From: an uncultured Megamonas sp.
GTDB lineage: Bacteria > Bacillota > Negativicutes > Selenomonadales > Selenomonadaceae
DNA length: 28,497 nucleotides
Reading direction: 5' to 3'
NCBI GenBank assembly: GCA_900554895.1
Contig: USIX01000008.1
Span: 1 to 28,497, forward strand
Part shown: one piece after another, positions 17,126 to 25,034 of the stretch
How positions within the stretch are numbered: the stretch's first letter is position 1
Layout: every line of letters begins with the position of its first letter
Position numbers and translations under genes: made by a program
The notes under the pieces: generated by a model
Database searches by the model: none
What the model saw: only the letters and a program-made list of their open reading frames with translations
Told to the model about the DNA's origin: nothing

Positions 17126-18202
17126 TTATTTATCCAAGCCTTTTTCGTGCATCCATGCTTCCGTAACGTCGGCTATTTTTACATTGTTGAGGTCGGCGAA
17201 CGGGAAGTGAGTATTGCCTGTGATACCGATATCAGGGAGATGAACTACTGTTACGTCTCCGCCGTATTTATTAACGGTATCCGCCCATAATCTTGCCATT
17301 TTCAGACGTACGCGCCAGCTGTCTTTGTTCCATTCGTCAGTAGGCTGCGTTGCTATATTATCGCCGTAATAAATAACAATAGGAATTTTCGTCAGTTTCA
17401 TGAAATCCTCCATCGGAATTGCTTCTCCAGCGAGTGCACCGAAAGGACTGCTTGTAGCCAGAGGCTGCGGAACTTCTCCTTCAGGAAATACAAAACCGCT
17501 GCCCGGTTCATAGGCAATGACTGCTTTTACTTTGTCCGATTTGATTGCCGTATACCAGCCAGGACCGCCACCCTGTGAATGAGTTACAAGTATTCCTTCA
17601 CCTGATTTGTCGAAAACTTTCGCCATAGCGTCGCTTATCACGTTTGCATTATAATCACCTGTATTCGGCGTTACCTGTCTGTAAAACTGGTTCAAACTTT
17701 CTTTGCCCTGCGGGAACTGACTGTTTTTATAAAAATCAGGATATTTGCCCAGACGGAAATTATCAAACCACATCTGGTCGTCCGGTACTGCCGCAATATT
17801 TCCCAAAACGGTGCTGCGTCCGGCTTTACCGCGGCGCGGCTGGTCAACAAGATAAACACTGTAGCCACGGCTCAGAAAAATATTCTGAAAGCCGTCGCGT
17901 CCGTCAGGTGTAGTTTCCCATGTTTTAGCAGATTGTCCGGCACCATGCAGAAAGACGAGCGGATATTTATGAGCATTTATCGGTTTTTGATAAAATACGT
18001 ACGCATGGTCGCCGTGAAGCGTCTGTCCCTGCGGATTTGTCGGCTTTGCAAAATCATACATGCCTTCATTTTGTACTACCGTTCCTCCGGCAAAAAAGCT
18101 TCCCTGGTCGGCAATCGTTACCGGCTTGTCCATAGCAAAAGCTGAAGTTGTACATACGCTCAGTGCCAGAGCCAAACCTGCCGTTAATGTTTTTATTTTC
18201 AT
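17126..18202 (-). CDS. Secreted esterase-713-like alpha/beta hydrolase
   Basis: Exported paralogue of the hydrolase at 13669-14685. A Sec signal peptide (MKIK, then a hydrophobic core, cleavage expected after TSAFA about residue 23) precedes the catalytic domain. Triad candidates are Ser209 in THSQGGG, Glu232 in AYEPGSG and His332 in GNTHF; WETTPDGRDGFQ and YLVDQPRRGKAGRS are esterase-713 hallmarks. Its length is 358 residues. I prefer the ATG at 18202, with AAAGGATG nine bases upstream and a normal n-region. An ATG at 18220 overlaps the preceding aldo-keto reductase stop (ATGA) but has no ribosome site. It lies within the LysR-AKR gene run. Substrate unknown, probably an ester or lactone outside the cytoplasm. 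Confidence 0.88.
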   Translation of the reverse strand: MKIKTLTAGLALALSVCTTSAFAMDKPVTIADQGSFFAGGTVVQNEGMYDFAKPTNPQGQTLHGDHAYVFYQKPINAHKYPLVFLHGAGQSAKTWETTPDGRDGFQNIFLSRGYSVYLVDQPRRGKAGRSTVLGNIAAVPDDQMWFDNFRLGKYPDFYKNSQFPQGKESLNQFYRQVTPNTGDYNANVISDAMAKVFDKSGEGILVTHSQGGGPGWYTAIKSDKVKAVIAYEPGSGFVFPEGEVPQPLATSSPFGALAGEAIPMEDFMKLTKIPIVIYYGDNIATQPTDEWNKDSWRVRLKMARLWADTVNKYGGDVTVVHLPDIGITGNTHFPFADLNNVKIADVTEAWMHEKGLDK

Positions 18203-18216
18203 CTTGCAACATCCTT

Positions 18217-19059
18217 TCATCTAGCCAGATTTATTATCATTTCCACTGTTTCAGGGTCATAATGCGAGAAAAATGCGCTTTCTTTTTCATCCAGTGCAGC
18301 AATCGCCTTCATATCATCATCGCTCAGTTTAAAATCGAATATGCTGATATTTTCCTGCATACGGTCTTTATGTGTTGACTTCGGAATTACGACTACATCA
18401 CTCTGCATGAGAAATCGCAGTGCTGTCTGAGCTGCGCTTTTATTGTATTTTCTGCCGATTTCCACCAGAACTGGATTGGTGAACATATCTTTTCTGCCTT
18501 CGGCAAACGGTCCCCATGCTTCATGCTGAACATGGTATTTCTGCATGATGGCATGAGCTTTTTTCTGTTGATGGAAAACATGTGTTTCTATCTGATTTAC
18601 AGCCGGTTTTATTTCCACGAAACTGCACAGGTCGACAAATCTGTCCGGATAGAAATTGGAAATACCGATAGCACACAGTTTGCCTTCTGTATAAGCATCC
18701 TCCATAGCGCGGTATGTTCCGTAGTAATCGTTGAAAGGCTGGTGAATAAGCATTAAATCGATATAATCTGTTTGCGGTTTCTGAAGTGAAACATCGATTG
18801 AAGCTTTTGCTTTATCATAACCGCCGTTGGAAATCCAGATTTTCGTGGTCAGGAACAAATCTTCGCGCGGTAATCCGCATTTAGCGACGGCTCTGCCGAC
18901 TCCCTCTTCATTGCCGTAAGATTGAGCCGTGTCAATCAGTCGGTAGCCGACACTGATAGCATCGGTTACGCATCGTTCGCATTCATCGGCGGAAACCTGA
19001 TATACACCGTAACCCAGTTTTGGCATTTTCACGCCATTATTTAAAATTACATATTCCAT
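18217..19059 (-). CDS. Aldo-keto reductase, AKR5/DkgA-like
   Basis: NADPH-dependent reductase of aldehydes and ketones, 280 residues. The catalytic tetrad is visible: Asp and Tyr in DTAQSYGNE, Lys in TTKIW, His in LIHQP. IPKSTHKDRMQEN near the C-terminus is the phosphate-binding region that favours NADPH. It resembles the 2,5-diketo-D-gluconate reductase group, which also reduces methylglyoxal and other short aldehydes. AAGGGG lies nine bases before the ATG. It is 12 bases after the second AKR gene and overlaps the hydrolase's upstream ATG, so it sits inside one operon. Confidence 0.93.
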   Translation of the reverse strand: MEYVILNNGVKMPKLGYGVYQVSADECERCVTDAISVGYRLIDTAQSYGNEEGVGRAVAKCGLPREDLFLTTKIWISNGGYDKAKASIDVSLQKPQTDYIDLMLIHQPFNDYYGTYRAMEDAYTEGKLCAIGISNFYPDRFVDLCSFVEIKPAVNQIETHVFHQQKKAHAIMQKYHVQHEAWGPFAEGRKDMFTNPVLVEIGRKYNKSAAQTALRFLMQSDVVVIPKSTHKDRMQENISIFDFKLSDDDMKAIAALDEKESAFFSHYDPETVEMIINLAR

Positions 19060-19071
19060 TTCAATAGCCCC

Positions 19072-20073
19072 TTATTTATTTACAACTTTTGTACCGCCGT
19101 AAACTTCCGACATATCCATTTCAGCCAAAGCCTTATCTATTTGAGCAATTTCCTGAGCTGTAAGATTTATGTCGGCGGCTCCTATATTTTCAATAAGTCT
19201 GTTTTCCTTTCTCGTTCCCGGAATTGGCACGATATACGGCTTTTTGCAAATCATCCATGCAAGGGAAATCTGTGCAGGTGTTGCCTGTTTTTCTTCAGCC
19301 ATATCATTAATCAGTTGTAATAATTTTCTGTTACTTTCATATGCTTCCGGCTGAAACTGCGGCATAACTGCCCTGTAATCACCTTTTTCCGTAAATCGGC
19401 TGTCCGCCGTATATCTTCCTGAAAGAAAGCCGTTGGCCAGCGGGCTGAATGCGACAAAGCCGATATTCAGTTCTTCCAGCACAGAAAACAGATTTTCATA
19501 ATTTCTGTACATCATATGATAACGGTTTTGAATTGCTGTCAGCGGACAGATTTTATGTGCCCGGCGGATTGTTTCTTCCGTCGCTTCCGACAAACCCCAG
19601 TGCAGGATTTTTCCTTCCCTGATTAAATCCGCCATAACACCTGCCACTTCTTCAATCGGCACATTTTTATCAAGGCGGTGCTGATAGTATAGGTCTATAT
19701 GGTCGGTCTGCAGTCTTTTCAGCGAACCTTCCACTGATTTGCGTATGAACTCCGGTCGGGAATCGGTAACGAGCGGCAGCGGAATTATGCCGCTGTCATG
19801 GTCGAAGGTAATGCCGAACTTCGTAGCGATGACAACTTTATCGCGGTAGGGCTTTAGGGCTTCGCCCACGATTTTTTCATTGATATGCGGGTCGTCCGCC
19901 GTACCGTAAATTTCTGCTGTGTCGAAGAAAGTATAACCTGCTTCTACGGCTTTTTGAATAAATTTTACGGCTGTATCCTTATCCACCGGTTCGCCGTAAG
20001 CATGGCTAAGACCCATACATCCGAGACTGACAGCGGAAACTTTTAAATCCTTGCCTAAAATTTGGTATTTCAT
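19072..20073 (-). CDS. Aldo-keto reductase, AKR13/YakC-like
   Basis: Second aldo-keto reductase (333 residues), from another subfamily than its neighbour. LGCMGLSHAYG, FFDTAEIYG (Asp, Tyr), ATKFG (Lys) and YYQHRLD (His) give the tetrad, and IPGTRKENRLIENIGA is the cofactor-phosphate loop. Members reduce aldehydes and quinone-like compounds; the physiological substrate is not known. AGAAGGGAAG precedes the ATG. It is the first gene after lysR, with a 103-bp spacer that contains the ACCAGTTTAAACC motif. Two AKRs of different type in tandem suggest a broad carbonyl spectrum. Confidence 0.92.
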   Translation of the reverse strand: MKYQILGKDLKVSAVSLGCMGLSHAYGEPVDKDTAVKFIQKAVEAGYTFFDTAEIYGTADDPHINEKIVGEALKPYRDKVVIATKFGITFDHDSGIIPLPLVTDSRPEFIRKSVEGSLKRLQTDHIDLYYQHRLDKNVPIEEVAGVMADLIREGKILHWGLSEATEETIRRAHKICPLTAIQNRYHMMYRNYENLFSVLEELNIGFVAFSPLANGFLSGRYTADSRFTEKGDYRAVMPQFQPEAYESNRKLLQLINDMAEEKQATPAQISLAWMICKKPYIVPIPGTRKENRLIENIGAADINLTAQEIAQIDKALAEMDMSEVYGGTKVVNK

Positions 20074-20157
20074 AACAAAACTTCCCTTCTGTAAAATGTT
20101 TAACCTTCTATTTAAGTATAAATAAATAATCCATCTGACAGAAGTTTCTCTTTGTTT

Positions 20158-20170
20158 ACCAGTTTAAACC
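20158..20170. promoter_or_regulatory. Putative operator shared with the lipoflavodoxin leader
   Basis: ACCAGTTTAAACC lies just downstream of the lysR stop and ahead of the AKR genes. The same sequence less one A occurs at 22687-22698 in the centre of the long dyad before the flavodoxin lipoprotein gene. The shared placement suggests one regulator, perhaps the LysR protein. This is an inference. Confidence 0.35.
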
Positions 20171-20176
20171 TGAAAG

Positions 20177-21073
20177 TTATAAGCAAAGCAGTATTTCCTC
20201 TATTGTCTGTAGCAGCTGACGCACATGCGGAGTGGGATTTGGCGCGTGCATTATACCGAACGGAACTTTGTAATTCCAGTCGACGGGAATTATTTTTATC
20301 AGTGGATGTGTATTGACCCAATTCGGAATTACCGTTAAAATACCGTTGCTGTTTTCGCATTGGTTGAATACATCCAGACTGTAGAAAGGAAAATCCGTTA
20401 TATTTATATCAGGACGGTTTTTCTGCAAATCACGGCGCAGTTCATCTATATATTTATTCCAGCCTTCAGTGATAATCATCAGATTTTCACCTGACAGGTC
20501 GTCAAGATACAGAATTTTTTTCTCCGCCAGTCTATGATGGATAGATACGCCGCAGCAAATCGGCGTCATGCAGAGTTTCAGAGCCTTACAGCCGCGTGTC
20601 TGTAAAAATTTTTCATCAAATACGCCTGCCACCAAATCAATATTGTCACCCAGATTTTTTAAAATTTCCCGTGCATTTTCCGGTGTATTGGCATACGGAA
20701 CGAGCTGAAATTTCATATCGGGATATTTAACATGGATTTTATCCCAGATGTCCAGCAGAAACTGCCCCGGTGTCATTGGTGATATGCCTATGCGGATTGT
20801 ATCTTCCGTTTCCTGCATTGCTTTTTGCGCCCGCAATACAGCGTCCTTGCTATAATCAATGATATATTTGGCGTCTTTATACAGAGATTTGCCGGCTTTT
20901 GTCAACGTCAAACCGCGGTGCGTCCGCACGAACAGTTGCAGATTAAGTTCATTTTCCAATAGATTAATCTGTTTGATGACAGCCGTCGGCGATATATACA
21001 TTTGCTCGCTTGCTTTGGAAAAACTGCCGGCATCGGCAACTTTTAAAAAAGTTTCTATCTGCGGATTATACAT
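20177..21073 (-). CDS. LysR-family transcriptional regulator
   Basis: A 298-residue LysR-type regulator. The N-terminal winged helix-turn-helix (about 1-60) contains FLKVADAGSFSKASEQMYIS and the family's LTLTKAG. A linker helix and a two-lobe periplasmic-binding-like effector domain (about 90-298) follow, with RIGISPMTPGQFLL at its start. LysR proteins usually activate adjacent genes in response to a small ligand. Here the gene lies upstream of, and in the same direction as, the AKR-hydrolase-flavoprotein genes rather than divergent, so it may be cotranscribed with them. The 29 bases before it hold the end of the EamA pseudogene. Confidence 0.93.
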   Translation of the reverse strand: MYNPQIETFLKVADAGSFSKASEQMYISPTAVIKQINLLENELNLQLFVRTHRGLTLTKAGKSLYKDAKYIIDYSKDAVLRAQKAMQETEDTIRIGISPMTPGQFLLDIWDKIHVKYPDMKFQLVPYANTPENAREILKNLGDNIDLVAGVFDEKFLQTRGCKALKLCMTPICCGVSIHHRLAEKKILYLDDLSGENLMIITEGWNKYIDELRRDLQKNRPDINITDFPFYSLDVFNQCENSNGILTVIPNWVNTHPLIKIIPVDWNYKVPFGIMHAPNPTPHVRQLLQTIEEILLCL

Positions 21074-21102
21074 AAAATTACCTGCTTTCAGTTAAGATAA
21101 AG

Positions 21103-21947
21103 TTATTTGTGCGCTTTTTTATGACTGAGGTAAATGGACGAGCCGATTACCAGAACACCGCCGATTACGGACAGCGTGTGCATGATTTCGCCGAAAAATA
21201 CATAGCCCCAGAGTGCATTGAAAAATACGCCAGATACATGACAAAGCTTACAAGTACCTGATTGGCGAATTCATATGCCTGCGTCATGAAATTCTGCCCG
21301 AACAGTGAGGTCAGTGCTATGCCCAAAAGCAGAAACCATTCGTAGTGGGTAGGCATATGATGATTATTGTACATCATGGCAAGACCGATAAATACACTGC
21401 ACAAGAACAGATAAAATATTACTTCCCATGAAGTATGACCGCCGTTTTCGAATAATTTATGAATAGTGGTGTAGACAACTGCTCCCGTAAAGGCTGAAGC
21501 TATGGCAAACAGCGCATAGACGGAAAAAGAATTGTACTCCCATGGGCGCAAAATCAGACATGTTCCTAAAACAATGATGATTAAAGGCATTATAGTATGT
21601 GAAGGCAGTTTTTCTTTCAGGTAAATTGCTGATATTATCAGCACGAAAAATGCCGATAACTGCTGCAATATGGAAGCATCGCCCAAGTGCATGCCTGATA
21701 CAGCCAGAAATATCAAACACATGCTCATGCCGCCGACAACACCGCGAAATATCAGAGTTCCTCTGTCTTTATGCGAAAATTTTATTTTCCCTATGCGCAT
21801 GATAAGTAATATCATGAAAATACTAATGACGCTGCGTACAAAAATAATTTCACCTGTACCGAGCGTATGACTTGCCTCTTTAACCAGAACATTCATAAAG
21901 CTGAACATAAGCGAAGACAGCATGGCGAAAACCAAACCTCTGTTCAT
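21103..21947 (-). pseudogene. EamA/DMT-family transporter gene with a frameshift near its 3' end
   Basis: Drug/metabolite transporter family, about ten transmembrane helices in two EamA repeats. The N-terminal frame is intact through VLVSFVMYL (first 238 or so residues) and then leaves the family frame. Read one base back, the minus strand continues VFFNALWGYVFFGEIMHTL and VIGGVLVIGSSIYLSHKK to a TAA at 21105-21103, a normal EamA C-terminus. The missing base lies within 21221-21231, where an A5 run (T5 on the gene strand) and a GG occur. The restored protein would be 281 residues. Start at 21947 (MNRGLVFAML). Sequence error, decay or slippage all remain possible. Confidence 0.85.
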
Positions 21948-22027
21948 GATAGCACATCTTCTTTCTCTAAAAAAATAAGAGATTATGAAGGATATCTCCA
22001 CAACCTCTTTTCCATATAGCTAAAATT

Positions 22028-22639
22028 TTATTTTACATAACCCAGTTTTTGTAACCAGGCTTTTGTTTTTTCAACATCGTTTTTGCTGGCAGTCAACCCT
22101 TCTTTTATTGCGGCTTTTTGGCAAAGCTCTTTTATCATCGGCATACTTTCGGAAATATCACTGCCGCCACTTGTACAAAACGGAACAATCGTCTTACCGC
22201 TTAAATCGTAGCTTTCCAGAAATGTTCCTATAGCCATCGGAGCTGTATGCCACCAAATAGGATAACCAATGAATATTGTATCATAATCATTCATGTTGTC
22301 AATAACAGTACTTAGCTGCGGTCGTGCATTACTGTCCTTTTCCGCTTTGGCGACTTCGGTACATTCATGGTAATCGCTCGGATACGGATTTACCGTTTCG
22401 ATTTTCACGATATCGCCGCCAATCATATCATGTATCTGCTGTGCTACAGCCTCTGTATTGCCACTGTGCGAAAAATAAGCTATTAAAATTTTCTTATCCG
22501 AATTTGAACTGCCGTTTGCCGGTGCTGAACTTTCAGCCTGAATTTGATTTTGGTTTGACTGAGTAGCCGAACCGTTGCCGCAGGCGGCAAATAATAACGA
22601 CACCATTACGGTCAGACAGATAGAGATTAATTTTTTCAT
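22028..22639 (-). CDS. Exported flavodoxin-domain lipoprotein
   Basis: A 203-residue flavodoxin anchored outside the cytoplasm. The N-terminus MKKLISICLTVMVSLLFAAC is a lipoprotein signal with lipid-modified Cys20, although Phe at -3 is not ideal for the lipobox. A Ser/Asn/Gln-rich linker (about 21-48) leads into a flavodoxin domain (49-203) with the FMN phosphate loop SHSGNTE (57-63) and the isoalloxazine contact GYPIWWHTAPM. A flavodoxin on the outer side of the membrane is unusual, and points to extracytoplasmic electron transfer or to a redox partner of the secreted hydrolase. GAGGAG precedes ATG 22639. A 42-bp dyad occupies its leader. Confidence 0.88.
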   Translation of the reverse strand: MKKLISICLTVMVSLLFAACGNGSATQSNQNQIQAESSAPANGSSNSDKKILIAYFSHSGNTEAVAQQIHDMIGGDIVKIETVNPYPSDYHECTEVAKAEKDSNARPQLSTVIDNMNDYDTIFIGYPIWWHTAPMAIGTFLESYDLSGKTIVPFCTSGGSDISESMPMIKELCQKAAIKEGLTASKNDVEKTKAWLQKLGYVK

Positions 22640-22668
22640 TGCAAAACTCCTCAGATTATTATGTATTG

Positions 22669-22710
22669 ATTTGATGTACCGCCTAAACCAGTTTAACCGG
22701 TACATCAAAT
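22669..22710. promoter_or_regulatory. Long dyad in the leader of the flavodoxin lipoprotein gene
   Basis: Outer arms ATTTGATGTACCG (22669-22681) and CGGTACATCAAAT (22698-22710) match perfectly. Within the 16-base centre, TAAAC and GTTTA pair again around CA. No U run follows on the minus strand, so it is not a classic terminator. It is either an operator or a leader RNA hairpin. The centre contains ACCAGTTTAACC, found in longer form before the AKR genes. Confidence 0.6.
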
Positions 22711-22765
22711 GGCTAGTTGTTGTATTGTTGTATTATAAATGAGATTTTAAATCCCCGGTGGGGCA

Positions 22766-23935
22766 TTATTTATATGACTGCTGATAAATGGCTATGCAGT
22801 CTTCTTTTGTAAGCTGAACTCTGTCGCAGGCAAACAGGCCGCCCATAGGTCCCATGGCATTATCCGCCATTTTCGGAAATTCATCCGGTGTAATGCCGTA
22901 GTCGCTCATTTTTAAGTCGGCTACATGGCACTCTTCCAGCAGTTTTTCCAATACAGTGAGAAAATCTTCTGCTTTAGTCGCATTTTCCATGCCCATGGCT
23001 TTTGCCATCTGTATAAAGCGTTCCGGACATACATTATGTTTAATGATATTGCCGAAATATGCACGGGAAAGCATAATAAGACCTGCACCGTGCGGAAGTT
23101 CCGGATGATAAGCGGATAAAGCATGTTCCAGTGAATGCTGGCTGGAAGTCGTACCTACACACATTACGGTTCCGGATAGAATATTGCCGAATGCCACGTG
23201 TTCTCTCGCTTCCAAATCATTACCGTTATTCACGGCACGTGCCAGATATCTGCCGATATTTTCAATGGCGATGATAGCATACATATCACTCATCAGATTG
23301 GCGAATTTGGAGATATATCCTTCCAGGCTGTGGCTCAGTGCATCAAATCCCTGATAAGCAGTAAATTTCGGCGGAACAGATTTTTGCAGATTAATATCTT
23401 CCACACAAAGTACAGGGAAAATATCCGGCGTCTTAAGACCTACTTTTTCATTCGTTTCCGGATTGGTTATTACGCAGCCTGCATCAGCTTCCGAGCCAGT
23501 GCCTGCTGTTGTGCTTATGGCTACAATCGGCAGCGGTTTATTTGCTATCGGCTGGCCTTTGCCTGTGCCGCTGGCAATATAGTCCCATAAATCACCGTCA
23601 TTTACCGCCATGACGGCAATTGCTTTTGCCGAATCGATTACGCTGCCGCCGCCCAGTGCTACGATAAAATCACATTTATTTTCACGGCAGAATTTTGCTC
23701 CTTCCATTACCGTATCCTTTAACGGATTGGCCTGAACCTTGTCAAAAACAGCATAGTTGACTTTTGCCAAGGATAATTGTTCTTCCACTTTATCTAAATA
23801 ACCGTATTTTTTGGCGGAAACGCCGTTGGACAATACAATCATCGCGTTCACGCCGAGACAGTCTTCTTTGTGCAGATTGTCCAAAGCTCCTTGTCCGAAT
23901 AAAATTTTAGTCGGTACATACATAGTAAATCCCAT
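22766..23935 (-). CDS. Iron-containing (group III) alcohol dehydrogenase
   Basis: NAD(P)H-dependent aldehyde/alcohol oxidoreductase of 389 residues. The cofactor motif GGGSVIDSAKA (95-105) and metal ligands Asp198 and His202 (GFDALSHSLEGY), His271 and His282 (LPHG) agree with the iron-ADH family. The ATG at 23935 is chosen because GGAGG sits eight bases before it; the upstream ATG at 23950 overlaps that ribosome site. It heads the minus-strand redox block and is divergent from merR. A short CCCC-ACC-GGGG stem lies about at its stop. YqhD-like reductases of this family remove toxic aldehydes, and the MerR neighbour fits such a role, but the substrate is inferred. Confidence 0.93.
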   Translation of the reverse strand: MGFTMYVPTKILFGQGALDNLHKEDCLGVNAMIVLSNGVSAKKYGYLDKVEEQLSLAKVNYAVFDKVQANPLKDTVMEGAKFCRENKCDFIVALGGGSVIDSAKAIAVMAVNDGDLWDYIASGTGKGQPIANKPLPIVAISTTAGTGSEADAGCVITNPETNEKVGLKTPDIFPVLCVEDINLQKSVPPKFTAYQGFDALSHSLEGYISKFANLMSDMYAIIAIENIGRYLARAVNNGNDLEAREHVAFGNILSGTVMCVGTTSSQHSLEHALSAYHPELPHGAGLIMLSRAYFGNIIKHNVCPERFIQMAKAMGMENATKAEDFLTVLEKLLEECHVADLKMSDYGITPDEFPKMADNAMGPMGGLFACDRVQLTKEDCIAIYQQSYK

Positions 23936-23996
23936 GTTCAAAGCCTCCATTGTATTTATGAATAATATTTGTTATATTATTTTTAAATCTAGTTAA

Positions 23997-24027
23997 ATTC
24001 TAGGACTTAAACAAATGTTTAAGTCAA
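23997..24027 (-). promoter_or_regulatory. MerR-type promoter and operator of the alcohol dehydrogenase gene
   Basis: On the minus strand the -35 TTGACT (24027-24022) and -10 TAGAAT (24002-23997) are 19 bp apart, the overlong spacing MerR activators correct by twisting DNA. A perfect dyad (arms GACTTAAACA and TGTTTAAGTC, 2-bp centre, 24004-24025) fills the spacer and overlaps the -35. merR starts 39 bp away in the other direction. Confidence 0.82.
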
Positions 24028-24063
24028 GTATTTTTTAGAAAAAAATTTATTAAGGTGATGTAT

Positions 24064-24519
24064 ATGCCCTACACTATAGGAGAAATTGCTAAATACTTAA
24101 ATATTCCATCGTCTACGCTTCGTTTTTACGATAAAATGGGATTAATGCCGTTTGTTGACCGCTCCGAAAGCGGTATTCGCTTGTTCAAGGACAGTGATAT
24201 TGAATGGCTGCTCATTATTGACTGCCTGAAAAAATCCGGTATGCCTGTAAAAAATATCCGTGAATTTATCAAGCTTGTTGAACAGGGCGATGCTTCCATC
24301 GATAAAAGGCTGGAAATGTTCCAGCAGCAACGCCGACATGTGGAAGAAACTATTGCTTCTCTGGAAGAGCAGTTAAAAATTTTGAAATTCAAATGCTGGT
24401 ATTATAAAACCGCCAAAGAGGCAGGTACGACGAAAGTTCCCCGTAATATGAAGGAAGATGAGCTGCCGGAGGAATTTCGGCCGGTACGTCATAAACTGTG
24501 TCGCTTGAATGAAAAGTGA
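24064..24519 (+). CDS. MerR-family regulator (AdhR/NmlR-like)
   Basis: A 151-residue MerR regulator: winged helix (YTIGEIAKYLNIPSSTLRFY at residues 3-22, then FKDSDIEWL), an antiparallel coiled-coil dimer helix, and a short C-terminus. Cys54 in CLKKSGMPV occupies the place of the single conserved Cys in AdhR/NmlR proteins, which respond to aldehydes or thiol-reactive electrophiles. AAGGTGA six bases before ATG 24064 decides the start. The gene diverges from the alcohol dehydrogenase, whose promoter has the MerR architecture. So it most likely activates the redox block and perhaps itself. The inducer is inferred. Confidence 0.92.
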   Translation: MPYTIGEIAKYLNIPSSTLRFYDKMGLMPFVDRSESGIRLFKDSDIEWLLIIDCLKKSGMPVKNIREFIKLVEQGDASIDKRLEMFQQQRRHVEETIASLEEQLKILKFKCWYYKTAKEAGTTKVPRNMKEDELPEEFRPVRHKLCRLNEK

Positions 24520-24528
24520 ACATACAAA

Positions 24529-24566
24529 AAACAGCTAAAGGATAAAATTTTATCTTTTAGCTGTTT
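24529..24566. terminator. Bidirectional terminator between merR and recX
   Basis: A 19-bp nearly perfect dyad (AAACAGCTAAA... with ...TTTAGCTGTTT) is centred on AAAATTTT at 24544-24551. On the minus strand six U residues follow it, suiting recX-recA; on the plus strand a T-rich tail follows for merR. Confidence 0.85.
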
Positions 24567-24572
24567 CTTTAT

Positions 24573-25034
24573 TTATGTTTCATTTAAAAAATCATCAACG
24601 GCATTTCTGATTGCGGAAAAGTTAAATCCTTTACGGTAAAGGTACGCCTGACATTTCTGTCTGTCCGCTGTTCGTTTGAAATGTGCCGCCAAAAGTTTCA
24701 TACAGGTACGGTATTCATAATTATCCGTGTCAATATCGCATTTTATCTGAGCATTTTCAATATCGGCGGAGCTGAAGCCTTTTTCCTTTAATTTATATAA
24801 AATAGCCTTGATACTGCGTTTCTGTTCGTTGATATATGCCGTATACTGTCGCTGACACAGGTCGCTGTCATCTATATAGCGGCGGTTCAGTAATTTTTCC
24901 ATCGCTGTGGCGATTTCCGCTTCATCATAACCGCGTCTTTTGAGCTTATCTGTCAGCTGTTTTTCACTGTAGGCACGCACCGCCAGTAAATCTACGGCAT
25001 AAACGAGTGCCGTTTTATTATTCTGCACTTTCAT
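24573..25034 (-). CDS. recX: Recombination regulator RecX
   Basis: Small modulator of RecA filaments (153 residues) composed of repeated three-helix units: [20 protein letters not shown] in the first, then [10 protein letters not shown] and [15 protein letters not shown] in later ones. Its first 17 bases overlap the 3' end of recA in another frame. No good ribosome site is visible, so translation is probably coupled to recA. The length is at the short end of the family. Confidence 0.92.
   Translation of the reverse strand: MKVQNNKTALVYAVDLLAVRAYSEKQLTDKLKRRGYDEAEIATAMEKLLNRRYIDDSDLCQRQYTAYINEQKRSIKAILYKLKEKGFSSADIENAQIKCDIDTDNYEYRTCMKLLAAHFKRTADRQKCQAYLYRKGFNFSAIRNAVDDFLNET

Noticed and set aside
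17644..18145. Plus-strand frames opposite the secreted hydrolase
   Set aside because: They are antisense shadows without ribosome sites or domains; the minus strand is clearly coding.
24529..24566. MerR operator at the long dyad after merR
   Set aside because: It is flanked by U-forming runs and sits between convergent stops, as a terminator would.
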